NCBI RefSeq assembly: GCF_002551815.1
Contig: NZ_NVPR01000038.1
Coordinates: forward strand, 1 to 49,647
Direction: 5' to 3'
DNA from: Bacillus sp. AFS098217
Lineage (GTDB): Bacteria; Bacillota; Bacilli; Bacillales; Bacillaceae_G
DNA: 49,647 bases
Part shown: positions 24,926 to 33,348 of the stretch, piece by piece
Layout: every line of letters begins with the position of its first letter
Position numbering within the stretch: the stretch's first letter is position 1
The notes under the pieces: model-generated
Databases searched by the model: none
Told to the model about the DNA's origin: nothing
Seen by the model: only the letters and a program-made list of their open reading frames with translations
Translations under genes and position numbers: made by a program

Positions 24926-25951
24926 TTATATCATGAAGTCATCTAACCTTTTAAAAAAGCCATTTAATGTAGAAAAAAGATGCACTTGCTTTTGTTTATC
25001 TCTAAACCAAACCGTTATATCAGTTTCTTCCTTTGGCTCCTTATGCAAAAATAAAGTCTCTACATCCATTCCTGAATGGAACCAATCTGTTTCAATCTTT
25101 TTTTGATGCGGCACAATTGAAAAGACATCTCTAAGCTGAGGTGTGTCTTGTTCTTTTGAAACTTTAAAATATTGCTCATAATCCATCCTTGAACCTGTGT
25201 GAACAGTATGTAAGGCAAAATCATCAAATAACTCTTCATAGTCAGGATGAAACAATAACCATGCTAGGTTCTTTCCAAGCTCGATACGCTTTTGTAACTT
25301 TTCAAATTCATAAACTGAGAAGCCATATAAATTCCCTTCCACCGTCGGAAAAATCACCGTATTAAAATGAAACCATTCTTGAAATTTAAAGAGTGCTGTA
25401 TCAAATACACGTTTTTGAAAATATGAATTCTCAATAACTGGTTTTTGAATTTTATTTTGTTCATTAATAATTAGTGCCGTCATAAGTCGATTCATATCTC
25501 TTTCTACCCAAAAGCGTTTCCATTCTTTCTCCATAAAAATAGATATTTCAAAAAACTGTAATAAATGAAAAAGCGTTGCACCGCCCTCTTTACTATGTTC
25601 GTACAATAACAATTGCGGATATGCATCTGAAAAAATAAGCCAATTCGCACTTTCATATGTGAGAAATAATTGTTTTCTCCTCTCTTCAGATAAAACGTTC
25701 GGATAATACTTCCCTTCTAAATCTGTCATATTCCACCCAGAATTTCTCGAAACCATACTGGCTAAAAAAGACCACCGAATTTCTTTATTTCTCAAGTAAT
25801 ATTCTTGATAGGCATGTGTACGTGAGATATTATCTATATTCGCTAGAGTCATTTGTTCCTTAATATACATGATTAAATGCTTCTCCTCTTTTGTACAAGA
25901 AATACCCCTACGTTCGTTTTGTATTTTCTCGTACTCATTCCACACAAACAT
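24926..25951 (-). CDS. yppC: YppC-like DUF2515 protein
   Basis: 341-residue protein of the DUF2515 family; B. subtilis YppC is about 320 residues and has the same neighbours (sspM and divergent recU). Mostly helical, aromatic-rich, with no clear catalytic motif or membrane helix. The start is uncertain: ATG at 25951, or TTG at 25957 which is nearer to the GAGG site. Function unknown. Confidence 0.78.
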   Translation of the reverse strand: MFVWNEYEKIQNERRGISCTKEEKHLIMYIKEQMTLANIDNISRTHAYQEYYLRNKEIRWSFLASMVSRNSGWNMTDLEGKYYPNVLSEERRKQLFLTYESANWLIFSDAYPQLLLYEHSKEGGATLFHLLQFFEISIFMEKEWKRFWVERDMNRLMTALIINEQNKIQKPVIENSYFQKRVFDTALFKFQEWFHFNTVIFPTVEGNLYGFSVYEFEKLQKRIELGKNLAWLLFHPDYEELFDDFALHTVHTGSRMDYEQYFKVSKEQDTPQLRDVFSIVPHQKKIETDWFHSGMDVETLFLHKEPKEETDITVWFRDKQKQVHLFSTLNGFFKRLDDFMI

Positions 25952-26054
25952 TAGCAAATCGCCTCATCTCTCCTGAAAAAAGTCACATTTCCTTTGCTTT
26001 TTTTGATATAATCACCTTTGTAAGTGATCCTAAGTAAGTTGGAGTGGACAAAAT

Positions 26055-26657
26055 ATGACCATTCGTTATCCAAACGGAAAAAGGTATAACCAAGCGTTAC
26101 AGCCTCAAAAAAGTCAAATGAAAAAACATACTTACAGTAACAGAGGTATGTCTCTTGAAGAGGAATTAAATGAAACAAATCAATATTATTTAAGTCATAA
26201 TATTGCATGTGTACATAAAAAACCGACCCCTCTTCAAATTGTAAAAGTAGATTACCCCGCTCGAAGCGCTGCAGTTGTAAAAGAAGCTTATTTTAAACAG
26301 CCTTCTACGACAGATTACAACGGTGTATATAAGGGGAAATACATTGATTTTGAAGCGAAAGAAACAAAAAATAAAACAAGTTTCCCGCTACAAAATTTCC
26401 ATCATCATCAAATTGAGCATATGAAACGTGTAATTGCTCATAATGGAATTGCATTTGTTATTATTAAATTTACACTTTATGATGAATTTTATTTACTCGA
26501 TGCAAAACACGTTATTTCATTTTGGAATCGTCAAGATAATGGTGGACGTAAATCGATTACAAAACAAGAAATCGAAGAGCACGGATCCTTGTTATCATGC
26601 GGTTATCACCCTCGAATTGATTACATTCGTGTACTAGACACGGTTTATTTTTCATGA
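26055..26657 (+). CDS. recU: Holliday junction resolvase RecU
   Basis: 200-residue RecU. The N-terminal region ([11 protein letters not shown]) is basic and disordered; the PD-(D/E)xK-like nuclease core contains [19 protein letters not shown] with the metal-binding Asp/Glu and catalytic Lys, then the [11 protein letters not shown] helix. It cuts Holliday junctions with RuvAB and limits RecA. Preceded by TTGGAGTGG. It is followed by ponA after 65 nt, the conserved recU-ponA pairing. Confidence 0.95.
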   Translation: MTIRYPNGKRYNQALQPQKSQMKKHTYSNRGMSLEEELNETNQYYLSHNIACVHKKPTPLQIVKVDYPARSAAVVKEAYFKQPSTTDYNGVYKGKYIDFEAKETKNKTSFPLQNFHHHQIEHMKRVIAHNGIAFVIIKFTLYDEFYLLDAKHVISFWNRQDNGGRKSITKQEIEEHGSLLSCGYHPRIDYIRVLDTVYFS

Positions 26658-26722
26658 TAGAGTCAACAATAAGGCTCTTTTTTCGACTTTTGGGGAGAAA
26701 ATGAAAGGTAGGAGAAAGTATA

Positions 26723-29149
26723 ATGTCAGAAAAGTATCGTTCTCGTACAGAACGAAAACATGCAAAACATCAAACGAAAGAAACAAATAAAAAGGAGAAG
26801 CCCAAGAAAAAAGGTTCCTTTTTTAAAAAATTTTTAATAGGTTGCCTACTTCTTGGCATTGTTGGCCTTGTGGCAGGGGTTTCTGCTTTCTTCGTCATGG
26901 TAAAAGATGCTCCAAAGCTAGATAAAGCGAAACTTGTCAATCCGTTATCTACTAAATTTTATGATAAAGATGGCAATTTCTTTTATGAATATGGTGCCGA
27001 AAAACGAACGAATATCACTTACGATCAAGTTCCAAAAGTAGTAGAAAATGCATTCCTCGCCACTGAAGACGCTCGCTTTTATGAACATAATGGAATCGAC
27101 ATTAAACGTACAGGAAAAGCGATTATGGAAAACATCACAGGCGGATTTGGATCACAAGGTGGTAGTACAATTACACAGCAGGTAATCAAAAACTATTTTC
27201 TAACGATGGAAAAAACATCAAAACGAAAAGTACAAGAATGGTATTTAGCTTATAAATTAGAGCAACAATACTCCAAACATGAAATTTTAGAAATGTACTT
27301 AAACAAGATTAACCTAGGTAATCGTTCTTATGGTGTCGCAACTGCAGCGCAAAACTATTATGGAAAAGACTTAAAAGATTTAAAGTTACATGAAGCGGCA
27401 ATGCTTGCGGGATTACCACAAGGACCAAATATTTATGATCCAACAAAAAAAGAAAATGTAGAACGTGCAACTAAACGTCGTAACGTTGTATTAACATTAA
27501 TGAATCGTCATAATTTCATTACAAAACAACAAATGGATGAGGCAATGGCTATCCCAGTAACAGAAGGACTTCTTCCATCTAAAGAAGTTACTGAAATGCC
27601 TTACCCTGCCTTTTTAGATGCAGTTGTAAAAGAAATCGAAAAAGAAGAGCCTGATGTAAATATTGGATCTGATGGATTACAAATTTACACAACGCTTGAT
27701 AGGAAAGCACAAGACTACGCTGAAGAGATAATGGATGGGGACATTATTAAATACCCAAATGATCAATTCCAAGGTTCTTTCGTATTTATGGATACAACCT
27801 CTGGGGAAGTTCGCGCAGTTGGTGCTGGGCGTAAAGAAAGTAAATCAACATTTAAGGGACATAATATGGCGATTGATTTAGAGCGCCAAGTAGGTTCCAC
27901 AATGAAACCTATTTTTGACTACGGTCCAGCGATTGAAAATCTACAGTGGTCCACTTATCATCAATTAAACGACTCAGAATATACATACTCAGACGGTACA
28001 AAAATTCGAAATGCGACAAGCAGTTACAAAGGGGATGTTTCTATGCGTGAAGCATTGAAAAAATCTTTAAACATTCCTGCTTTAAAAACTGCTCAAACAG
28101 TCGGATTAAATAAATCAAAAGAATTTGCCGAAAAACTTGGTATGACATTCAAAGATGGCCCATATGAATCAACGGCAATTGGTAGTAACGAAAGTTCTCC
28201 ATTACAGGTAGCTGGTGCCTATGCGGCATTTGGGAACGATGGCGTTTACAATAAACCTCATTTCGTAAAAGAAGTTGTCTTCCCTGATGGCAAAAAGAAA
28301 AGCTTTAAACCAAAAGAAAAACGAGTAATGCAAGATTACACAGCATACATGATTACAGATGTCCTTCGCGATGTTGTAAAACCAGGATCTGGTGGTACCG
28401 GCTCGGCAGCATATGTTCCAGGCGTCGATCTTGCTGGTAAGACCGGAACTCAAAACTATGATAAATCGGTTATCCAAAAATACGGTATTCCAGCAGATGC
28501 AAACCGAGATAGTTGGTTTGCAGGATATACACCGCAATATACAATGGCCGTTTGGACAGGTTACGAAAAAGATAGTAAAGAAAATTATATAGGCGATCGC
28601 TCAACAAAAATTGCACAGCAAATGTTTAAAGCAATGATGAGTAAATATGCTACAGATAAAACTCGTTTTGAACAACCTTCTTCTGTAGAACGTATAAATG
28701 ATGAACTTTATGTGAAAGGTGCAAAAAAGGATGCTGTTAAGCAGATCAAAGTAGATCCACCAACTGGTGTAACGCCATCTTATGATGCAGCATCTAATGC
28801 GATTACATTAAGCTGGTCTGGTCCTTCAACAGATGTTGATGCTTATTCTGCAAGCTATAAAGCAAACGACGGTTCTAGTGGCAGCCTATCCGTGAGTGGT
28901 ACAACTGCTACACTTAGCGGTGTAAAACCAGGTGTGACTTACACCTTCTCTGTAGTAGCGAAAAAAGGTACTGGTACAAGTAATGCCGCTGGCGTATCCT
29001 TTACTGTTCCTGGCGAAAATGCAGATGCCAAGAAGAAAGCTGAAGACGAGGCTAAGAAAAAAGCTGAAGATGACGCTAATAAACAAAAACCAGATCAACC
29101 AACAGGTGGAGACGTTCATCCACCAGAGCCCGTTAATCCAACACCATAA
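26723..29149 (+). CDS. ponA: Class A penicillin-binding protein 1 (PonA)
   Basis: 808-residue bifunctional peptidoglycan synthase. A Lys-rich cytoplasmic tail (1-35), one membrane anchor (about 36-60), glycosyltransferase GT51 with catalytic Glu115 in ATEDARFYEH and QGGSTITQQ, then transpeptidase with Ser392-T-M-K, SLN at 448-450, and KTG at 573-575. A fibronectin type III domain (about 675-770) and an Ala/Lys/Glu helix with a Pro-rich end follow. AGGTAGGAG precedes the ATG. It follows recU and is the partner of GpsB. Confidence 0.96.
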   Translation: MSEKYRSRTERKHAKHQTKETNKKEKPKKKGSFFKKFLIGCLLLGIVGLVAGVSAFFVMVKDAPKLDKAKLVNPLSTKFYDKDGNFFYEYGAEKRTNITYDQVPKVVENAFLATEDARFYEHNGIDIKRTGKAIMENITGGFGSQGGSTITQQVIKNYFLTMEKTSKRKVQEWYLAYKLEQQYSKHEILEMYLNKINLGNRSYGVATAAQNYYGKDLKDLKLHEAAMLAGLPQGPNIYDPTKKENVERATKRRNVVLTLMNRHNFITKQQMDEAMAIPVTEGLLPSKEVTEMPYPAFLDAVVKEIEKEEPDVNIGSDGLQIYTTLDRKAQDYAEEIMDGDIIKYPNDQFQGSFVFMDTTSGEVRAVGAGRKESKSTFKGHNMAIDLERQVGSTMKPIFDYGPAIENLQWSTYHQLNDSEYTYSDGTKIRNATSSYKGDVSMREALKKSLNIPALKTAQTVGLNKSKEFAEKLGMTFKDGPYESTAIGSNESSPLQVAGAYAAFGNDGVYNKPHFVKEVVFPDGKKKSFKPKEKRVMQDYTAYMITDVLRDVVKPGSGGTGSAAYVPGVDLAGKTGTQNYDKSVIQKYGIPADANRDSWFAGYTPQYTMAVWTGYEKDSKENYIGDRSTKIAQQMFKAMMSKYATDKTRFEQPSSVERINDELYVKGAKKDAVKQIKVDPPTGVTPSYDAASNAITLSWSGPSTDVDAYSASYKANDGSSGSLSVSGTTATLSGVKPGVTYTFSVVAKKGTGTSNAAGVSFTVPGENADAKKKAEDEAKKKAEDDANKQKPDQPTGGDVHPPEPVNPTP

Positions 29150-29200
29150 TAAAAAAAAGAAGTCACCTTTCTCTAATGAGATAGTGACTTCTTTTTTTGT
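29150..29200. terminator. Bidirectional terminator ponA / ypoC
   Basis: AAAGAAGTCAC and GTGACTTCTTT arms with A- and T-runs; overlaps the end of ypoC. Confidence 0.85.
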
Positions 29201-29691
29201 ATTATTTTTTTTACACACAACTTTTCTATTTCTACATACAACTGTGCCAGTTGAATATAGGAATGATAATGATTTGGTTGCTCTATAATAAATGAATAAC
29301 GTTCCATAAAGTTAATTGGTTTTATCTGTAGCTCTTCAATCTTGCTCTTCATATCTTTCAATCCCGACACTGGTTGTCCATTTAGCCAATATAAAATTGA
29401 TAATAAATGAGCTGCGAAGTGAATCATCGGCTCCCTTGCTTCTTTTCGTTTTCGATTCCGAAAAGATATAGATATATCCTCTTTTTTTTCTTTCCATATA
29501 TCTAACACAGCTGGAATACTCATTTCTATCTCATTCCATGGTTTGTACTGTTCTTCTATATCAAATAAGAAATAATGGCTTTCTATCAATTGCACAAAAG
29601 ATGCATCTGTATGATAGATAATCTTGTCTATATCCCCCTCAAAAAAGGGAATACACCGGAACTCATCCGGTATTTGTACCACTTGTTTCAT
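29173..29691 (-). CDS. ypoC: YpoC-like protein
   Basis: 172-residue soluble protein in the place of B. subtilis YpoC (about 166 residues), last gene of the dnaD-nth-ypoC unit. Helical, without a recognised motif; the last residues (KKIIQKKKS) are coded inside the ponA/ypoC terminator. Start lies 4 nt after the nth stop with GGGAAAG upstream. Function unknown. Confidence 0.78.
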   Translation of the reverse strand: MKQVVQIPDEFRCIPFFEGDIDKIIYHTDASFVQLIESHYFLFDIEEQYKPWNEIEMSIPAVLDIWKEKKEDISISFRNRKRKEAREPMIHFAAHLLSILYWLNGQPVSGLKDMKSKIEELQIKPINFMERYSFIIEQPNHYHSYIQLAQLYVEIEKLCVKKIIQKKKSLSH

Positions 29692-29695
29692 CTTT

Positions 29696-30343
29696 TTACT
29701 TTCCCTTCATTCGCTTTTTTCCTTCGCGACATACTTCTAGTAACGGGCACTCTTCACATTGCGGGCGCTGCGCCTTACAATGATAACGTCCAAAGAAAAT
29801 CATACGGTGATGTGTAACTCCCCACTCTTCCATAGGTACTTTCTTCATCAATGTTTTTTCTACTTCCAGAACTGAATCTTTCCACCTACAAATCGCCAAG
29901 CGTTTACTTACTCTCTCCACATGTGTATCAACGGCAATAGCAGGAATCCCAAATGCTACTGAAACAACTACATTCGCCGTTTTTCTACCAACTCCTGGTA
30001 ATTTCGTTAATTCATCACGATCCTCCGGAACCTTACCATTATAATCATTAAGTAGCATCCTGCATAACTTCTGAATATTTTTTGCTTTATTTCTGTACAA
30101 TCCGATTGAACGAATATCTTGCTGTAATTCTTCTAAAGAAACATTTAAATAATCTTCAGGCGTCTTATATTTTTGAAATAAATTTTTCGTAACTTTATTT
30201 ACAAGTACATCTGTACATTGTGCAGATAATGCCACCGCAATCACAAGTTCAAATGGATTATCATGATTTAATTCACAATGTGCTTCTGGATACATATCTG
30301 CCATTGTATCTAAACAATAACGAATTTGGTTTTTATTTAACAT
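29696..30343 (-). CDS. nth: Endonuclease III
   Basis: 215-residue DNA glycosylase/AP lyase for oxidised pyrimidines. The helix-hairpin-helix LPGVGRKTANVV is followed by catalytic Asp in VDTHVERV. The 4Fe-4S motif C-x6-C-x2-C-x5-C is intact near the C terminus (CKAQRPQCEECPLLEVC). TAGGAGG precedes the ATG. Operon dnaD-nth-ypoC, as in B. subtilis. Confidence 0.96.
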   Translation of the reverse strand: MLNKNQIRYCLDTMADMYPEAHCELNHDNPFELVIAVALSAQCTDVLVNKVTKNLFQKYKTPEDYLNVSLEELQQDIRSIGLYRNKAKNIQKLCRMLLNDYNGKVPEDRDELTKLPGVGRKTANVVVSVAFGIPAIAVDTHVERVSKRLAICRWKDSVLEVEKTLMKKVPMEEWGVTHHRMIFFGRYHCKAQRPQCEECPLLEVCREGKKRMKGK

Positions 30344-30358
30344 ATATTTCCTCCTACA

Positions 30359-31066
30359 TTACTGCTCCAGCCAATTATAAAAAGGTACTTTCCCTGTATA
30401 TTTGGTCTCTTGTCTCGATATTTGCTGCGTCCGTTGTTGATTTGCTCTAAATTTCCGCCCTTGATCTTGCGCTTGATCAACCGTCCTAATTCCGTTCTTT
30501 TTCCATTCAAACAAAATCCGATCAATATATCGAAAATTAAGTTTCCCGCTCATTACTGCTTCTCGAAGAGCTGCTTGAATTAAATTTGGATGATGTTGAT
30601 CTTGATCCTGCCACATCGCTAATGTTTCGCATTCAAAAGGCGATAATGGTCTCCCAAATTCATGTTCAAAAATTGTATATAAATTTACTTGAAGCTGTTT
30701 TTGTTCTTTTTGTTCTTCTTCTATTGTTTCATTCATTAAAAAGTGCAATATTTTTTCCCAAAGCGGTTGCAAAGAATAACTCTCACACATCATCGCTTCG
30801 GATCTTTGTCCACCTTCTAATGCTAAAAATCCTTTTTGGATTAATGTTTGGATTACTTCCATACATTTCATTTCTGTAATTGTCATTCGCTCTGCAATCT
30901 CTGAAGGAGTTGGAAAAGAATTACCCGATTCTAAAAACGTATGCACATGAAGTACAACCATAAATTCTGTTTCATTTAAACCTAATTTTTTATAGTGCAT
31001 CATAAGCAATTTAGGAATTGCGATGCTGCCCTGTTCAAACCACTGTAACATCATTTTTTTCTTCAT
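30359..31066 (-). CDS. dnaD: Replication initiation protein DnaD
   Basis: 235-residue DnaD. N-terminal winged helix (about 1-110, with KKLGLNETEFMVVLHV) for oligomerisation, and the C-terminal DnaD/DDBH2 domain (about 130-200) ending in the ..YIDRILFEWKKNGIRT motif that binds DNA. It helps load the DnaC helicase via DnaB/DnaI and PriA. The ATG at 31066 has GAGGTG 7 nt upstream; TTG/GTG codons just before it are closer to the ribosome site. No asnS follows aspB here, unlike B. subtilis. Confidence 0.93.
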   Translation of the reverse strand: MKKKMMLQWFEQGSIAIPKLLMMHYKKLGLNETEFMVVLHVHTFLESGNSFPTPSEIAERMTITEMKCMEVIQTLIQKGFLALEGGQRSEAMMCESYSLQPLWEKILHFLMNETIEEEQKEQKQLQVNLYTIFEHEFGRPLSPFECETLAMWQDQDQHHPNLIQAALREAVMSGKLNFRYIDRILFEWKKNGIRTVDQAQDQGRKFRANQQRTQQISRQETKYTGKVPFYNWLEQ

Positions 31067-31128
31067 CACCAAACACCTCGCTCTCTAGTATAACACACCT
31101 GTTACAATTTCTTTTTGCCACAATTCGT

Positions 31129-31164
31129 CAAAAAACCTCCCTATATATAGGGAGGTCCTTTTCA
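31129..31164 (-). terminator. Terminator of aspB
   Basis: GGACCTCCC-TATATATA-GGGAGGTTTTTT on the minus strand, between aspB and dnaD. Confidence 0.85.
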
Positions 31165-31210
31165 TTTGTTTAAAGTAACCTATTTGACCTACAAATGCAA
31201 GAAATACTTG

Positions 31211-32398
31211 TTAAGCCTGTACTTTACTTTTCATAAACGTATTCATTCGTTCCAACGCTTTCTCTAATTGTTCAAGAGATGTTGCATATGATAAACGAAC
31301 ATTGTTTGGCGCGCCAAATCCTGTTCCTGGAACAAGAGCTACTTTTTCTTCTTCTAACAAGGCTTTTGCCCATTCATCAACTGTTTCGTATCCAGCTAAT
31401 GCTACAGCTTCTTTTACATTTGGGAATAAGTAAAATGCGCCTTGCGGTTTGATACAAGTGAAACCAGGAATTTGAATTAATTTATCATAAATAATGTTTA
31501 ATCGTTCTTCAAATGCTTGACGCATCATTTCTACAGGCTCTTGCGGGCCCGCATATGCAGCAATTGCACCGTATTGAGCAATTGAAGTAGGGTTTGACGT
31601 ACTATGACTCGCTAAGTTTGTCATCGCTTTAATAAGCTGCTTATTTCCTGCTGCATATCCAATGCGCCACCCTGTCATAGAATGTGATTTCGATACACCA
31701 TTAATAATAAGAGTTTGTTCTTTTAATGCATTAGAAAGCTGAGCAATTGAAGTATATTCTACTCCACCATAAACTAATTTCTCATAAATTTCATCAGAAA
31801 CAATTAAAATATCGTGTTCTAAACATACTTCCCCAAGCTGACTTAATTCTTCTTTGCTGTAAATCATTCCTGTTGGATTGCTCGGTGAATTAATAATAAC
31901 AGCTTTTGTTTTCTCTGTAATTGCCTCACGCAGCTGCTCTGGTGTAATTTTGTACTGATTGTCTTCTAAACCTTCTACATAAACTGGCTTACCACCAGCG
32001 AGCTTTACTTGCTCAGGATAACTTACCCAATAAGGAGTTGGGATGATAACTTCATCTCCTTCGTCAAGTAACACTTGGAATAATGTATAAAGCGCATGTT
32101 TCGCACCATTACATACAATAATTTCAGTTGGATCATACGCTAATCCTTGATCACGCGTAAATTTCTTCACAATTTCTTGTTTTAACGCATTTAACCCACC
32201 AGTTGGTGTGTATTTCGTATGTCCTTCTAACATCGCTTTATGTGCAGCATCCATAATATGCTCCGGCGTATTAAAGTCAGGTTCCCCTGCCCCTAATCCA
32301 ATTACATCATGGCCTTCAGCTTTTAATGCTTGTGCCTTTGCTGTAATTTCTAAAGTTGAAGACGGTGTTAAAGCAGCTACTCGCTTTGCTAATTTCAT
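31211..32398 (-). CDS. aspB: Aspartate aminotransferase AspB
   Basis: 395-residue PLP-dependent class I aminotransferase. SNPTG at 173-177, the PLP-lysine Lys237 in SKSHSMTGWRIG, and the YASPYWVSYP-like PTPYWVSYPEQ segment are all present. It interconverts aspartate and oxaloacetate with 2-oxoglutarate. AGGGGGAAC precedes the ATG. It lies 18 nt after ypmB, so ypmA-ypmB-aspB form one unit. Confidence 0.94.
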   Translation of the reverse strand: MKLAKRVAALTPSSTLEITAKAQALKAEGHDVIGLGAGEPDFNTPEHIMDAAHKAMLEGHTKYTPTGGLNALKQEIVKKFTRDQGLAYDPTEIIVCNGAKHALYTLFQVLLDEGDEVIIPTPYWVSYPEQVKLAGGKPVYVEGLEDNQYKITPEQLREAITEKTKAVIINSPSNPTGMIYSKEELSQLGEVCLEHDILIVSDEIYEKLVYGGVEYTSIAQLSNALKEQTLIINGVSKSHSMTGWRIGYAAGNKQLIKAMTNLASHSTSNPTSIAQYGAIAAYAGPQEPVEMMRQAFEERLNIIYDKLIQIPGFTCIKPQGAFYLFPNVKEAVALAGYETVDEWAKALLEEEKVALVPGTGFGAPNNVRLSYATSLEQLEKALERMNTFMKSKVQA

Positions 32399-32416
32399 TT
32401 TTAGTTCCCCCTACAT

Positions 32417-32923
32417 CTATTTTTCAATGCTATATCGTTGTAAAAACTGTCCATCTTTAAATGCAAGATAGTAGTAACTATAACGACCTTCCTGATCAAT
32501 ATATGTAATTTCCCACACTGGATCATCATTTTCGGCACCTAATTTTACTTTTAAGATTTCTTTCGGCGGTTTTGGCTTATGTTCTTTATTTTCTTCTTTC
32601 AACTGTTCAGCCATTTTTTGTACAGCTTGCTTCTCAGAAATCCCTTCGCTCTGTTTCTTTACGAGAACATCTCCTTTTTTCTCAGGTACCCAAGCAATGA
32701 TTTGTTCTCCTTTTTCATCTACACCTTGTACGACTGTATATGAAGATTTCCCGTTATAATAATCAACGGATTTAACCTTTGTAAGCTTTGCTTTTTCTTT
32801 TGCAATTTCTACAGCTTTTGATTCTTTCGGAATTTTCTTTTCCATTGTTGCATTATAAACATGCACCCCATATAATCCAATGGCAACAATAACGATAATG
32901 ATGGCAAAGATCCATTTTTTCAT
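32417..32923 (-). CDS. ypmB: YpmB, membrane-anchored PepSY-like protein
   Basis: 168-residue protein with an N-terminal membrane anchor or uncleaved signal (residues about 3-24) and an extracytoplasmic domain of the DUF5590/PepSY type. B. subtilis YpmB has the same place upstream of aspB; function unknown. The start follows the ypmA stop by 7 nt with a weak ribosome site, suggesting coupling. Confidence 0.85.
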   Translation of the reverse strand: MKKWIFAIIIVIVAIGLYGVHVYNATMEKKIPKESKAVEIAKEKAKLTKVKSVDYYNGKSSYTVVQGVDEKGEQIIAWVPEKKGDVLVKKQSEGISEKQAVQKMAEQLKEENKEHKPKPPKEILKVKLGAENDDPVWEITYIDQEGRYSYYYLAFKDGQFLQRYSIEK

Positions 32924-32930
32924 TGTATCA

Positions 32931-33101
32931 CTACGTTCTGTATATCGTAAATACTGCTGTTTCTTTTTCGTTCTCGTCTAGTGCCAGTCCGAACATGAGG
33001 TCCTGTTCCTTTAATGTACGATTCAAACTATCAACAATTTTATATAGGTCAGACGAATATTTAATACGCGTCGTTGATAGCACTTCGATTTTCTTCTCCA
33101 T
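32931..33101 (-). CDS. ypmA: YpmA, small DUF4264 protein
   Basis: 56-residue cytoplasmic protein beginning MEKKIEVLSTTRIKYS, the same length and start as B. subtilis YpmA. The ATG at 33101 has GGAGGAG 7 nt upstream; the longer frame from 33122 has no ribosome site. First gene of ypmA-ypmB-aspB. Function unknown. Confidence 0.85.
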   Translation of the reverse strand: MEKKIEVLSTTRIKYSSDLYKIVDSLNRTLKEQDLMFGLALDENEKETAVFTIYRT

Positions 33102-33302
33102 GAAAACTCCTCCGTTACACAAAATTTCTAATTATAGAAGAACGCAATGCGGTTACAATAAGAGTACATTCTTTACAACCCCTGCTTCATCACCCATCTA
33201 TTATAGCAGGACATGTACAGCAAAAAAAGGTTTCAAATCGAAAAGCAACGTAATTTGTATACAAGAAGTAAGAAAAAATAAAATTCCTCCTACCCACATT
33301 TT

Positions 33303-33337
33303 ACGCCTGAAGCACAATTTACTTCAGGCGTATTTTT
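33303..33337. terminator. Terminator between dinG and ypmA
   Basis: ACGCCTGAAG / CTTCAGGCGT 10-bp stem with ATTTTT on the + side. It lies 15 nt past the dinG stop. The rest of 33123-33302 is AT-rich and probably holds the ypmA promoter. Confidence 0.7.
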
Positions 33338-33348
33338 CCTGTAATTTG

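Noticed and set aside
33205-33303. Short minus-strand ORF starting MWVGGILFFL between ypmA and dinG
   Set aside because: No ribosome site at proper spacing before its ATG; the AGGAGG lies inside it; no supporting promoter or conservation evidence.
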